From positions 91,705,270 through 91,769,269 of the forward strand of contig OY282607.1 of the NCBI GenBank assembly GCA_958298945.1: a DNA stretch of 64,000 nucleotides, read 5' to 3'. The notes under the pieces were generated by a model, which did not search any database, was not told the origin of the DNA, and saw only the letters and a list, made by a program, of their open reading frames with translations. The position numbers and the translations under genes were made by a program. This document shows, one piece after another, positions 35,701 through 47,340 of this stretch (the stretch's first letter is position 1; every line of letters begins with the position of its first letter). Source of the DNA: Atherix ibis (lineage: Eukaryota > Arthropoda > Insecta > Diptera > Athericidae).

Positions 35701-37200
35701 TGATAGTGTTTGGAGATAATAAATTTTATTAGGTACGAATTTGAAGATTTCACTTCTTTTAACTTTAAAATTTTTATGGTAAAATTTGACTGGAGTGCAT
35801 ATTAACTGTAGGTAAGGTTCTTATTCTGACCAAAGTTTTACTTTTGATTAGAAAAAAAATAAAATAAAAAATTTCTAAAAATTCTGATTGGCTCACCATT
35901 TCAGGTTTAGACATTTTGTAGTTGTCCTAGAATTTTAAAAGCCAATATTTTAACATATACCATACCAGTCATATTGATGAGTTGAAAATACGTTAAATTC
36001 GAAGTGGTTTTTTTTTTTGGTATAAAATCTTTTAAATCCTAATTTTTCTAAATCAAATTTTTTATTCTTTAAAATACCTCAAACTGAATTCACTTCAGTT
36101 GAATTTTTGCAAGAAAAAAAAGAGAAAATTTCCATTACAAAAGAAATTATTAAGAAAAATTAATTAAATCCGCAACTCCGTTAAATTTACATAATAACTT
36201 TTATAACTTGAACAAATTTAATTACAATAAAATTACTTTTTGATATAAAACAAACTGACAATCAACAGGAAAATTCATGGTAATGCAGTGTAAAATATGT
36301 TGAATATAGAAAGTATACGAATTACTTCAGGGTCCTTATGGACTTATAGAAGAGATTAATATTATTTGCAACATTTTTCTTTCTTCCCGTTTCTTCTAAA
36401 AGAATATTTGTTAAATATGAAGTTGCATGCAAATCAAAATAAACAAAAATAAAAAATAACCGAACAATTCTTTCTGATTGGTAATTTTTCCATAGTCACT
36501 TGAGTCTATCTTCAATACTCGTAATAATGTTATGGGTAAACTGCAGAAAACCACATGATTAGTTTGAGAATTATTTGGTTTTTGTTTCGTTTTTTCTGTT
36601 GGATTTAACATACTTAAAAGAGTAGATAGAATCTGTCATCTTGTCTGTCATCTATCAGATTAAAATTGATGGTAAAAAAAATCACATATCTGAATAGTTA
36701 ATAAGTAAATGAAAAATATGCACACAAAAAAGATGGACAAACACGACATCGACAGTGACGGAAATTTATGGCAGAACTGAAAGGAAGATGATGACAAAAA
36801 GCCAAGACCACTGAAATTGTTTCTTTAAAAATGACGGTGTGACCAAGAAGACACAGTAGATACAATAACCAAGACGATAGCCAAAACAACAGTCAATACA
36901 CTATCCATTCGGACTCTCGGTTATGTGATGATAATATTAGTAGAGATGGAGGAAAAAAAAGGTGGAAAAGTGTAGGGGGGATTAACGTAAAGACAAACTA
37001 ACCGAATATAATAATCGTTGGATTCGATATGAGTGCATGAGTGCGGCATGTGAAATTGAAGAAATAATCGCGATTAAAATTTAACATTAATTCCTGAATG
37101 AATCTTCCTAGATTTTAACGCGGCGACAAACAAGTGATTTATATAAAGTAACTGACTACATAAAATAAGTACTTTTTAATCAACATAAATAATAATTTTC
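35701..37200. other. Unassigned intergenic DNA
   Basis: AT-rich. No supported gene, RNA or element. Confidence 0.5.
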
Positions 37201-38000
37201 TAAATGAATCGCATGCTTTGTCGTCAACTTTATGGATGGGATGGTATGATGATTCCGATTCCAACTGAATAGACATCTTTAGCTTCTCGCATTGATACAT
37301 GCTAAACTGTAATGCAATTACAGAACCTTTGAGCAGAATCCTCTATAAAGACCAGTTCAGAAGAAGCTAAAGGTGGTCTAAATCGGTTTCGGGAAAGAAA
37401 ACCTTTAGAGCTGGTCAGGATAGTGCAATTTGCGAAAAACTGAGCGTAAGCATCATTGAACAAAGTGCACACCCGATTACCTTAACACTATTCCCGGAAC
37501 GTACATTACTACTATGGCAAGCATGTAACAAGATGTTCCCGGGGAGAATTGCTTCTCGACTGCTCCTTAAGTTACCTTCAGGAACCAACTCCATTGGCTA
37601 TCATGGACCTGCATCGTTGGCTACTTTCGAGTCATACTGGTCTGATGCAAAGAAGCTTCAATGATCCAACTTCGACTCTACCCGTTTCCGAATGCACGCT
37701 CTTACAGCTGTCCGATTATTTGCCCCTTTCCTTTGGATAATATTCATGAAGTGTTAATATGTCTGCACCGTTGATAATTTAAGACACCTCGAAATGAAAA
37801 ATGACCGTCGGCCTTCTTGTTTCACTTCCACGTTTCCATGCACAGATGTCTGTCTGGGGCTATGTTTATTCATGCACCGTCGTCGACTCGACTTCAAGAA
37901 CTTTTAATGCTCCAGCATCACTCCACTCACCACCAGTGTACCTGCTCTGATCTTGAGCCATCTTCCGATGAATCTCTGTTTTTTTGGTATTGGTTTTTTA
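37201..38000. other. GC-richer, repeat-free island, function unknown
   Basis: For about 800 bases base composition is balanced and homopolymers are rare, in clear contrast to both sides. There are short open frames on the plus strand (37549-37740, 37817-38041) but none has a recognised domain. It could be an exon of a host transcript, a conserved regulatory block, or a GC-richer transposon I do not know. Confidence 0.35.
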
Positions 38001-39059
38001 TTAAATATTTTTTTTTTAAGCAAACATTCTCCAATATTTAACAGTGATCGGAATATACTTGCGCAACATTGCACTATGACTCCTCTTCCTTCTAAGTCGA
38101 AAGCTCATATTTACATCGATTTTCAAGGGACATATATCAAAAGGAAAAATAAATAAAATGAAAATTGTTGATTTTTCTTTTCTTTTCTTTTTTTAAAAAA
38201 ACAGGTACGTACACATTGTAAAGCTGCCTTGAAACAAAATCCAAAATATTCGCCAGTCTTTTTACATATGCAGTACTGGTTTTTTTTTGTAGATCCTCAA
38301 TTTTTTCTGTACTTCTCGCCGATATCTTTAAATGCATGTCTTTTATGTAAATATGCCGTAGCAAAATTTTTATGTTCATGCCATATATTCACAATTCGTT
38401 TCATGTGTCGTTATGACTAGGAATCGATTTTTCCTTGAATATTAAATACAATTTATTGGAAAGTATACAATTTTCCATTTGTAATCGGAAATATTTTTTG
38501 TTCATTTTTCTCTTTCAGGAACTTAGAAATATTTCTGCTGAATGAAAACTCACCAGGAGTTTAGAGTGCAGTTTACTTTAAAGAAAACTTTGGAAATTTC
38601 CAATCTCATTTAAGTTGGTAACGTACTAGTTTCATGGACTTATTTGTTACTGGAAATTAGACTAAAAATTCATAAATCAACGAAATTTCGTATGGACTTT
38701 TCGTTTTAATTTAACCTTAATTTAAAAAAACTTAAAATAAATACAATTTCCACCTCCCCTGATTCTAGTTTTGTACCACAATTGATCCTAAGTCTACAAC
38801 AAGTAATCTCGTCCTCTAGTAAGGGTTAGTCGCCGTAATTATTGAAGTACTTTATAATATATCTAAGCCCCACAAAGTGCCATAGGTGGTTTTGGCACAT
38901 GACAAAGGCATAGTCAAATTACACCAAAACTCCTCCTCTACAACAGCTTCTATTAGATCGAAAGCATAGTTGCGTCCATACCGAGTCATAAGAAAAACCA
39001 TTATTTTTTTGTATATTTTTTGTATTATCTATAATTCTATACAATTTGTAAGAAGCCGA
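38001..39059. other. Unassigned intergenic DNA
   Basis: Nothing is recognised. Confidence 0.5.
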
Positions 39060-39200
39060 TTTATAAGGGAAGAAATTCCCTTCATTATGACGAGGTTGGA
39101 TCTAGCATACTTTCCTTAGAAACACCGGCGGAAATAGGACAATACCCATCGATGTCTCCCTGAAAACGGGACGGTTTAATATATATTTTTAAAAAATCTT
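39060..39200 (-). pseudogene. Small non-LTR reverse transcriptase scrap
   Basis: The minus strand reads GDIDGYCPISAGVSKESMLD (about 39165-39105), resembling the 'I.AGVPQGSVLGP' block of Jockey reverse transcriptases with P-Q changed. It lies just beyond a second, better RT fragment in the same orientation. Confidence 0.45.
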
Positions 39201-39289
39201 GAGGCCATTCCCATTTTAAGCATCAATAGGTGCATAATGAAAGGGTGAGAGTTCTTGAGGCCATTTCCATTTTTTTCGCCAAAGGACTA

Positions 39290-39620
39290 GTATAGCTTTT
39301 CCCTCCACTTTTATCTCTTTTTAAACCAAGCTTCCAAGGAGTTGTTGTGGTTCTGTAAAATATTGGTAGCTATGGCCAGATTTTTATGCTGGACAAGGAT
39401 GGTTATATCTTCGGTATATTTTGCCGTTATGAGTTCATTATGACAAAAAATATGAAGTGTGTAATTGGTATAAAGGATTGGACCTAAGATATTTCCCTGT
39501 GGGACACCGGCGTAGATAGAATAAATGTCAGATTACTCCGTATTCATAGCTACTTAAAAATATCTGTGTGAGATATAGTTTTTTAGGATATGGAAATAAT
39601 CAGGTGGTAAGCTTACAAAG
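39290..39620 (-). pseudogene. Non-LTR (Jockey-like) reverse transcriptase fragment
   Basis: The minus strand reads LPPDYFHILKNYISHRYF (about 39615-39560), then after a frame change IYAGVPQGNILGPILYTNYT (about 39530-39470), LITAKYTEDITILVQ (about 39440-39395) and ILQNHNNSLEAWFKK (about 39360-39315). These are the consecutive Jockey blocks, including the active-site region where YADD has decayed to YTED. It is the most extended RT remnant in the window, with frameshifts and in-frame stops. Confidence 0.78.
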
Positions 39621-39635
39621 CAATTCAGCATACCA

Positions 39636-40453
39636 TACGAGGTCTGTTCAAAAAGTATCGCAAATTTTGAATTTCCGCGGGTTACGTATATTCGATTTTC
39701 GATTTTTTGTGGTGTTATGTTGGTACTCGACAAGTTCGGCCATTTTAAATGTTCAGTTAATTTTGGACAGCTTCTTTGCTTGCACGTGTTTTGGCTCGTC
39801 TTCGATGTTTGCCCATTTTCGACCAAAAACAGCATCGCATTAACATTGCTAAGGAGCTGTTGGGTCATAACTGATGACGAATCATGGTTTATGGTTACGA
39901 CGTGGAATCCAAAGCTCAATCATCCCACTAGAAGCTGCCGCACAAGCCAAGACCGAAAAAAAACGCCAAGTTCGTTTTTGCTAACCGTTTTCTTTGATTG
40001 CAGGAATGTGGTGCATCATGAGTTCTTGCCACAGGGTAGAACGGTCAATAAGGAATATTACCTGAAAATTATGCGCAAGTTATGCGAAGCAATCCGCCAG
40101 AAATGCCCGGATTTGTGGAAGAACAAAAATTGGCTTTTGCCATTTTTGGCCAAAACAAACACACTAATAATGCCGCAGCCACCGTATTCCCCAGATCTGG
40201 CCCTCTGTAACTTTTTCTTGTTCCCTAAACAGATTCTTTGATCCATTTTTTGGAATGGGCGCAAATCGAAGTCGAGCCAAAACACGTAAAAACAAAGCAG
40301 TTGTCAAAAATTAACTGAACATTCAAAATGGCCGAACTTGTCGACATAAGTGAGAGGTATGAGTACCAATATAACGCCACAAAAAATCGGAAATAGAATA
40401 TACGTAACCCGAGGAAATTCAAAATTTGCGATACTTTTTGAACAGACCTCGTA
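39636..40453 (+). mobile_element. DD34D mariner copy A with long inverted ends
   Basis: The left end starts TACGAGGTCTGTTCAAAAAG and the right end is its reverse complement. Unlike copies at 50.3 and 52.8 kb, the similarity continues inward for about 200 bases: 40245-40453 is an inverted copy of about 39636-39834. The true 3' end of the family (seen at 53.6 kb) is missing, replaced by this inverted 5' end right after the CNFFLFPK block. This makes a fold-back-like element of about 818 bp. Confidence 0.85.
39800..40235 (+). pseudogene. Mariner transposase pseudogene (copy A)
   Basis: The N-terminal DNA-binding domain is absent. The first catalytic block is decayed (ITDDESWFMV, about 39870-39897). 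Then follow LTVFFDCRNVVHHEFLPQGR and TVNKEYYLKIMRKLCEAIRQ (about 39980-40096). The second catalytic block HHDNAPAH is deleted: KNKNWLLPFLAKTNT joins across it. Then PQPPYSPDLALCNFFLFP (about 40175-40232), with the third catalytic Asp changed to Asn. Relative to copies B and C about 45 bases are also lost near 39858. It cannot be active. Confidence 0.85.
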
Positions 40454-42291
40454 CATTGTCAATTAGATGCGAAATGTCTAAATACAAACTGATACTGAGG
40501 AATTATAGTGACCTTTACAAGAGGCAATTTGCTTGGAGAGTTTCTTTTTTTCCAATTCCCAAAATGAATATTTTTATTTAATTTTTTTCTTCTCTTATTA
40601 CCAATTTTCTTTATTCAGTTTCAGTACCTCTTTTTCTAAAATTTTCTACTTTTCTACTCCTTTGGAGAAATTATCATATTTTAGGTGTCACTAATTAATA
40701 GACTCAGGGATGAATATATCAAAAAACATATCAGATACTCCTTCGCTTTCTGAATAGTCCGGTTTTTGTACTAAACTCATCTTACTTTTAAAAACAAAAA
40801 ACTTAACAAAATAAAATTCGACAAAAAAAAACAATAATTTATCATTAAAAAAAATTAAAAAATTCAGCAATAAAAAAATTATTTTTAAATCTTTTATTTG
40901 AAATAAAAAAATATACAAAAAAATCTCTTCTTAAAAGAAAAGTGTACATTTTTGGAGAAAAAAAAAGAATTCATTTAAAATATGCACTTTTTATGCTCCT
41001 AACAATAAATGACCTTAAAATTTAAACACTTTTACTAAAACTAAATCTGGGTTAAATATTTTTTCATTCAATTTTTTTTTTTTGGTTTAAATGAAAATAT
41101 TTTGCAGCATTTTTGAATATTTTAAATAAAAATAACAAAATTTACTGTTAAAAAAGATACATTAAAATTTTAACAATTCTACTCTAATTTTGAGATAATT
41201 TTTAATCTTTTGAGAAACTTTCAACTGAACACTCATTGAAATTATTATTTGACTAACGGAATTGGATACTATTTTTTCCAATTTGGACTTCTTTAAGAAA
41301 TATCTATTCTCGCATATATAAAAATTACCTGAACTGCATACTAATTTGTACAATTTTCTGTATTAAAAATTATCTTTTATAATATTTATAAACTGTTTAA
41401 CATTTTTAAGTATGATTATGGTTATTTTTCTGTTATTTGAATATAAAATCAGAATAAAAATATATACCAAAAATTACTTTAAAAAAATTTAGGTTAATAC
41501 TTACTTTTTGATGATAATAATATGATCAGACAGTTGAGAAATTACTCAACTACAATGCATAGATAATAAAAGCTATGAGCATCTTCAATAAATTATGGAA
41601 AACGAATATTATTAAAATTAATAAATTTTTTTCTGCTTAAAGAAAATAAATTAGTTAAAATTTAAAAACAGATAAAGAAGAATAGAAAATATTCAAATCG
41701 ACAGTAAACAAGTCAGCGCATAAATGTCCAAACACAGCCATCGATGAGAAGAGCTTATTTACAGTTTAATTTATGTTGGGTCATAAAATTTTTGCTCACC
41801 TCCAAAGAGTCAATATGATTCTTACTGAGAGGACCAATAATATCCATCTGTTGGGGGATTGAGTTGTTTGTCGAATTGATTAATGGAGCTTTCTATCTAT
41901 TCATAGCCAGTTTTATTTACGTTGTTTGTCAAACATACTGATGAGTGGGCAAATAGTCAAATGTCTATATTTTCATTCGATTCATAGGTAAATTGGTAAT
42001 TTTTATTTTCTTTATAAAAAGGTATTCATATTTTTCTAATAAACAATAATTTTTCAAATGAGATTTTTTAGGTTATTCTGTTTTTTTTTTGAATGTACAG
42101 AGATTTTTATTAACTGAAAACGTTTACAGAATTTTAGAATTAATCAAAAAATTTAGAAAGGATCTTTGTTAGTATTTTTCTAAATTTTTTTTCTAAAGCA
42201 CAATACTTAACTGAGTAAGAGTACTCTAATACTATTATTATTTTAGCTATAAAAATATCGTACAAATATGCAAGTATCTTTAATTTTTTCA
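40454..42291. other. Unassigned AT-rich DNA
   Basis: No element is recognised. On the minus strand 40691-40780 there is a short ATG-initiated frame MSLVQKPDYSESEGVSDMFF with an ending soon after; it is too short to judge. Confidence 0.45.
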
Positions 42292-43450
42292 TTATTATCC
42301 AATTTAAACTACGGAAAGTAAAATCCATTAAAATATAAATAAAACTAAGATTTTAATAAAAAAAATTAACAATTAAGTTAAACAAATAATACCATTATTT
42401 TAAATATAAAAAAATTAGTACAAAAAATTCTTGCAGGACTTGAAACAGTTGTAAACTCTTGTAGGGTTTTAAAATTCTTAAAAGAGTTGCTACCAAAAAT
42501 TCTTGCATTTGGTGTAGTTTGGATGATTTTTTCGCAGATTTCAGTCTATAAACGTTTATATAGTTTTACAAAAAAAAATATTACTGCCTCAAATCGTACA
42601 ATCTTGGGGGTCAATTAAAATCACCTGAACTCAAAATGACATTTCCTGACAACTTTTTGCACAATAAAGTGAAAATTTATCATGTTGTGTGGTTTTTGGG
42701 ACAATTTTATTGAAATTACATATGGATCAGATTAAAATTTTTTATTTGAGGCTAAAAAACTGTTAATTGACAAGAAGAATCTTTCCTTCTTTATTTTTAA
42801 AGAAATGACAACTTCAGAGCAAAATACATACCAAACAGTCACTTTTTTTTTACAGATACGATGACTTTTCCTTAAAGAATTGTGGGTTTTTAGAGCCCCA
42901 TATTTGGAAATTTTGCTTATTAAAGTAACAACTAATCAAAAAAATGTAGGCTATTGACGGTTTTCGCGGTTATTTTTATTGAAATCACATATAATTCAGA
43001 TTAAAAGTTTTATTTAAGGCTAAAAAAATCATTAATTGAGGTTTTTTTCTTATTTATTTAAAAAAAAAACCATTTAATTTTTCTTCTCTATACAACTTCA
43101 CACCAAAATCCACAACAACTAGTCATTTTTTTTCTCAGAGATACAATATCATATTAGTTGTGGCTTTTTAGAGCCCAATACGTATATTCAATAATTTTGT
43201 TTATTTATATATCCACGGAGCGGAAAACGTAAGCTCATTTCTCCCCCATTAAAGCTCGAAATGTGGCTACGGAAAAATGAAAATTATTGTGAAAATTTTT
43301 TAAAACTTAAATAAACTGTTTTTTAATTAAATAATATAGAATATAAAAATGGCATATTTTATGCCAAATTAGTTTTATCTATAATAATATATATATTAAA
43401 GTTTAATTAAATAACAGAGATATACTTTACAAACTATACATTGGATAGTC
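42292..43450 (+). repeat. A-family repeat with internal 270-bp duplication (copy 6)
   Basis: 5' end TATCCAATTTAAACTACGGA (42297); 3' end TTACAAACTATACATTGGAT (43430). Landmarks: TTCTTGCAGGACTTGAAAC (about 42428), CTCAAATCGTACAATCTTGG (about 42588), then the block starting ATTGAAATTACATATGGATC (42709), which recurs in diverged form at 42978 (ATTGAAATCACATATAATTC). The duplication explains the length of about 1.16 kb against about 0.89 kb for other copies. Confidence 0.68.
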
Positions 43451-46108
43451 CTATCCTGTAACGAATTTTTTCTAGCTTTTCTTTGTAATAATTTACAAAA
43501 ATCAGTTTTGTTAATAATTGTTGATAAAAATAATATTAGTTGAATTATGAGCAATTCAAAATGCTTTAACATGTAAGAAAAATGACCTACTCATTATCAG
43601 TAACATTCTAGATGGCGCACTCATCACAAGAGATATTCTTTATTTCTTTGCTGCCATCTGTTGAGTAAATTAAAAATCCAACAAAAAAAATTTTTTTTGA
43701 ATAGAAAATGTTTAATTTTTATTTATTTTAATTTTGGTTTTACAAAAAAAAGGCAAACATAATTTTATTCTGTCAAAAATATAATCGTAACAAGAAAATG
43801 TATTTAAGCAAAAGCTGTACATATAAAAAAAAGCACTTTTAATTATATTTTTTTTTTAAAATCTGCAATTTTTTTAAATATTAGTTTTGATATATTTAAG
43901 TTTACAAATGAATCTATTAGTAATAGTAAAATTGACCCAAAAGTGAATTCCATCTGAAAAATGGTTCCATTTTATGATTGGGCAATGAAACTCTTTTTCG
44001 ATTTTTATAAATTTATTCATTTAACCAATTGAAATTCTATACAAAATACTATTTATTTAATGATTATTGAATCCGAATATAGATTAGGTCGCAAATTGAA
44101 AATATAATGCAATCGATACAAATTTACATACCACCTAACTAAGCCAGTTTTATAATGCATTCATTTAACAATAAACTTAAAGAAATGTTGTTCTTTGGAA
44201 GTTAACGAAAAATGCCATTTCTTTTTGGTGTACCATCGTTCGTTATTTTGATTTTGTTAAATATATAAATTTAGTTTAGAAGTGATATTTAAAAGATTAT
44301 GTACGTACAGGTTGGTTTAGTATTTTGTGCTATTTTTTTTCTGCCATATCACAATTCTGTTGTTTGTATTTCTTTGTTGGTGTAGTTTGAATGAATTTTC
44401 TTGATTTTATTTAGTAGGCCATTTGAATAGGGAAAACATTCACTCTAAACGAGCTACAATCCTTTTTGAATATGTCATGTTAGTTTTTCTATCGAATACA
44501 GTCTAATATATAGTATTAGGTCATTCCAGTAATGCATGTTGAACATCGCTTCCAATCAGAGGTTGACAGTTGAAGAGGGTGCTACATTGTGGCATTAAAA
44601 TATTCAACCTGCAAGTCTTTTGGGTTAGTTGAACCTTTTGTGAAGTGCAGATAAAAGACAGTTGATCCATCCGTCGACAAATGGTATGCAGACGGCAACT
44701 TGTTGTGTTGTTAAAGCAATCCACTTTAGAGTCTAGGCTGGGGTCCACATACTTTAGGTAACAACATCAAGCAGTGTCCAGCGGCTGCCGCTAATAACAG
44801 TACAACCGCATCGAACCAACACAGTAGCTGGAGGTATTAGCATCATTAAATAGAAATTTAAATCGCATTTTGAATGAACCCGGCCACTGTGCGCGCGTTT
44901 ATTTAATTTTATTACCTCCCAGTGACCACCTGTGTGTATTTCTCAACACACCACACCACACCGTAAATGGTAATGTTTGGTGGATACATGAAGCAGGTAA
45001 TATGCATAACACGGCAGCACTTTAAATACTTTTAAAAGTCCATTTAGTGGCTCATAATCTCTACCGAAAATTTCTAAAGTACTTTTTAATACTCACTTAA
45101 AAGTTGGATCAAAAATCGGTTGCGGTCGCCTGCGTGCGAGTATCTTACATGTAAGTAAGGTGGGATAATTTAAAGGTACCCTGATCAGGCTTACGAAATG
45201 TTTTTTTTTTTTTTTTGTACGAATTATGCCATCGTTTTTTAATGAGTTATGATCATTAAGAAAGGGAACAAAAACCGAATCACCCGAAATCGATTTAAAC
45301 GTGTTAGAAATTATCACTTTCGAATCAAACCAATACGAATCAAAAACATAATGGGACTTATGATGGACACGATATTAATTATGATTCGATTGAGTTCCAC
45401 ATCTATCAGATGTCCATTTATGTTGGATGCTTGGTGCTAGTAGCTTGGATCATGGAACCGAAAGAATCAACTTTGGAAAGTAGGGAATAAATACCATTCA
45501 GATGTATGAAAATATAAGTACATAAAAACTTATTGGTAAAGTTATGTGAACATCATCGATTCGGATGAGAAAGAGACCAAAGCGAACCATACCAAAGAAT
45601 TGATCTGATAATGATTGCGCCAGTCAGGAATGCAGTGGATTGTTCGTGTCTATCATCGTGATGGCCAAACCGATCGGTGCTCCCATTTTTGGTTAAATGA
45701 CAATAATCGACTTTTGTCATATAAAGTTATTATTATTTTTTTCTCTCTTATATGAATAAATCAAAAAGATCTGAAAATGAACTGTGTCCAAACTATCGCC
45801 TAAAGGCTAGCGAAAAGTTTGTCATGATTTTCTCTGTTATCTCCTCAACCAGACCACATCAAATTGACATGTGCGGACAATCTGACGACACCATTTATAA
45901 TCGAAAATTGTTTATTTCTTTATATGTAAGGTCCTTTAGCTATATGCCAGGGGCCTTTTTATAGCGCCACGATCGTGAGGCAATTTGACGATGTCATTGA
46001 TCGTGTGTGCAGTTTACTAAACAAGACTGATCTGTAGTTAATGGGATGAACTAGTGAGAATTTTATTTAATCTCTAAAATTCTGCTCATGAAATAATTCC
46101 TGGTTAGG
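43451..46108. other. Unassigned intergenic DNA
   Basis: 43600-43700 contains AGATGGCGCACT and, nearby, GCTGCCATCTGTTGAGT, which resembles the reverse complement of a block in the 32-kb tandem repeat. 44520-44830 is GC-richer, with a 75-codon minus-strand frame (44521-44748) I do not recognise. The rest is AT-rich. Confidence 0.4.
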
Positions 46109-46921
46109 TGGCAGTATGATAAGTCAGTGATAAATGTAAAAAATATAGCTCGCATCAGCAAAAATCTATTTTTTTTTGTTATTTGACATTCTTAAAAAGA
46201 CGTTATACAAAATTTTATGAATATATATTTATTAGTTTAGTTTTGATAATCATTGAAAATAGACGACATTTATGTTTTTTAAATAATATCGAGAAAAAAT
46301 GACTTTTGTGTGTTCATAAAGTACTATTTTTTTTGCGGTGTTAATAAAACACTATTTTTTTCAAAGAAAAAATCCTATATCTGATAAAAATGATTCAGAA
46401 GCGATTTACAAAATTTTGTCATGATCGTACGAGCGAAAGTGATGCTGACTGCCTAGGACTTTTAATTTAGATCATCTTCGATGAATTGATTAATAATATC
46501 ACTAATATCGTTTTAAAACACTGTCAAACGAAAGTGTATAAAATAGCTGAGATGGTAAACATCTTTAAAAAATGTGTAGGCAACCTCCTACATGAATTTC
46601 TGGGTATAAAAAAGCCATCGGCTAGGTGGGTGATGCGTTTGCTAAGACTTAACCAAAGACATGTTTGTACAACGAGTTCAATAGAGTGTTTTGGACAATT
46701 TTAATACATCTAAAACCAGAGTTCAGTCAAATTAATGGACTTTTACTAGGGAACATGTACCAAATCGTTTAACAAATCGTACTACGCGGATGGTATAAAG
46801 AAATTGGCATATCCTTGAACAAAGTGTATCATATTAAAAGAATACTATGTTGTAAAAACATTTAATTTTTGTTGAATAAATTAATTTTTTGTTTCATTTA
46901 TCACTGACTTATCAGATTGTC
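46109..46921 (+). mobile_element. Mellifera-type mariner relic with both ends
   Basis: GATAAGTCAGTGATAAATG (46118-46136) and its exact reverse complement (46895-46913) are the inner parts of the terminal inverted repeats; the outermost bases are eroded at the left. Total length is about 0.81 kb against about 1.3 kb for a complete mariner. It encodes only transposase scraps (separate entry). Confidence 0.83.
46390..46860 (+). pseudogene. Mariner transposase pseudogene (mellifera-like)
   Basis: The reading begins HDRTSESDAD (about 46420), then, after a stop, LINNITNIVLKHCQTKVYKI and EMVNIFKKCVGNLLHEFLGI then KKPSARWVMRLL (46486-46650), the second helix-turn-helix and WVPRLL linker of mellifera-group mariners. 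All of the catalytic core is deleted. The C-terminus resumes as YADGIKKLAYPWTKCI (about 46788-46830), equivalent to the usual 'DGIKKLEHRW.KCI' ending. It is non-functional. Confidence 0.82.
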
Positions 46922-47105
46922 CCCGTCAATTTTTAAAATTGGCATAAAAGATGGTCTGTGCTACCAAAAAAGAAATTGAATAGTAATAGAAGTAAGTATA
47001 TCTAAAATGGATTCTGAGAAGCTTACTTGCACAGAATTTTGGTATTAATATTAACTAGACTGATGAGTTAAAGAAAATGTGTCACAATTAATTCAGTCAA
47101 CATGG
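46922..47105. other. Unassigned DNA
   Basis: Nothing is recognised. Confidence 0.5.
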
Positions 47106-47340
47106 CGGTGAATAGCTAATGGCTCAAGTTACTATTCTTTTAGTAAACCAGGCAGATTGGTGATATCTGTGAGCTCAAGTCGATGAACAGTTCCTCTAGC
47201 CAACTTGTCCATACATTCGTTGCCCAGAATTCCCCAATCCTCTGGGATCCAACAAAACTAAACACTTTTCAAATTGTACTAAGTATGTGTACAGGGTCAT
47301 GAATGGCTTAAAGTCTGTAGATTTTGGTCAACAATCGAAA
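47106..47340 (-). pseudogene. Non-LTR retrotransposon RNase H fragment
   Basis: The minus strand reads FCWIPEDWGILGNECMDKLA (about 47258-47200), then RGTVHRLELTDITNLPG. This is the C-terminal RNase H block 'FWVPGH.GI.GNE.AD.LA', with G-H changed to E-D. The earlier catalytic blocks are not clear. It is a dead fragment, opposite in orientation to the 15.4-kb RNase H scrap and different in sequence. Confidence 0.65.
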
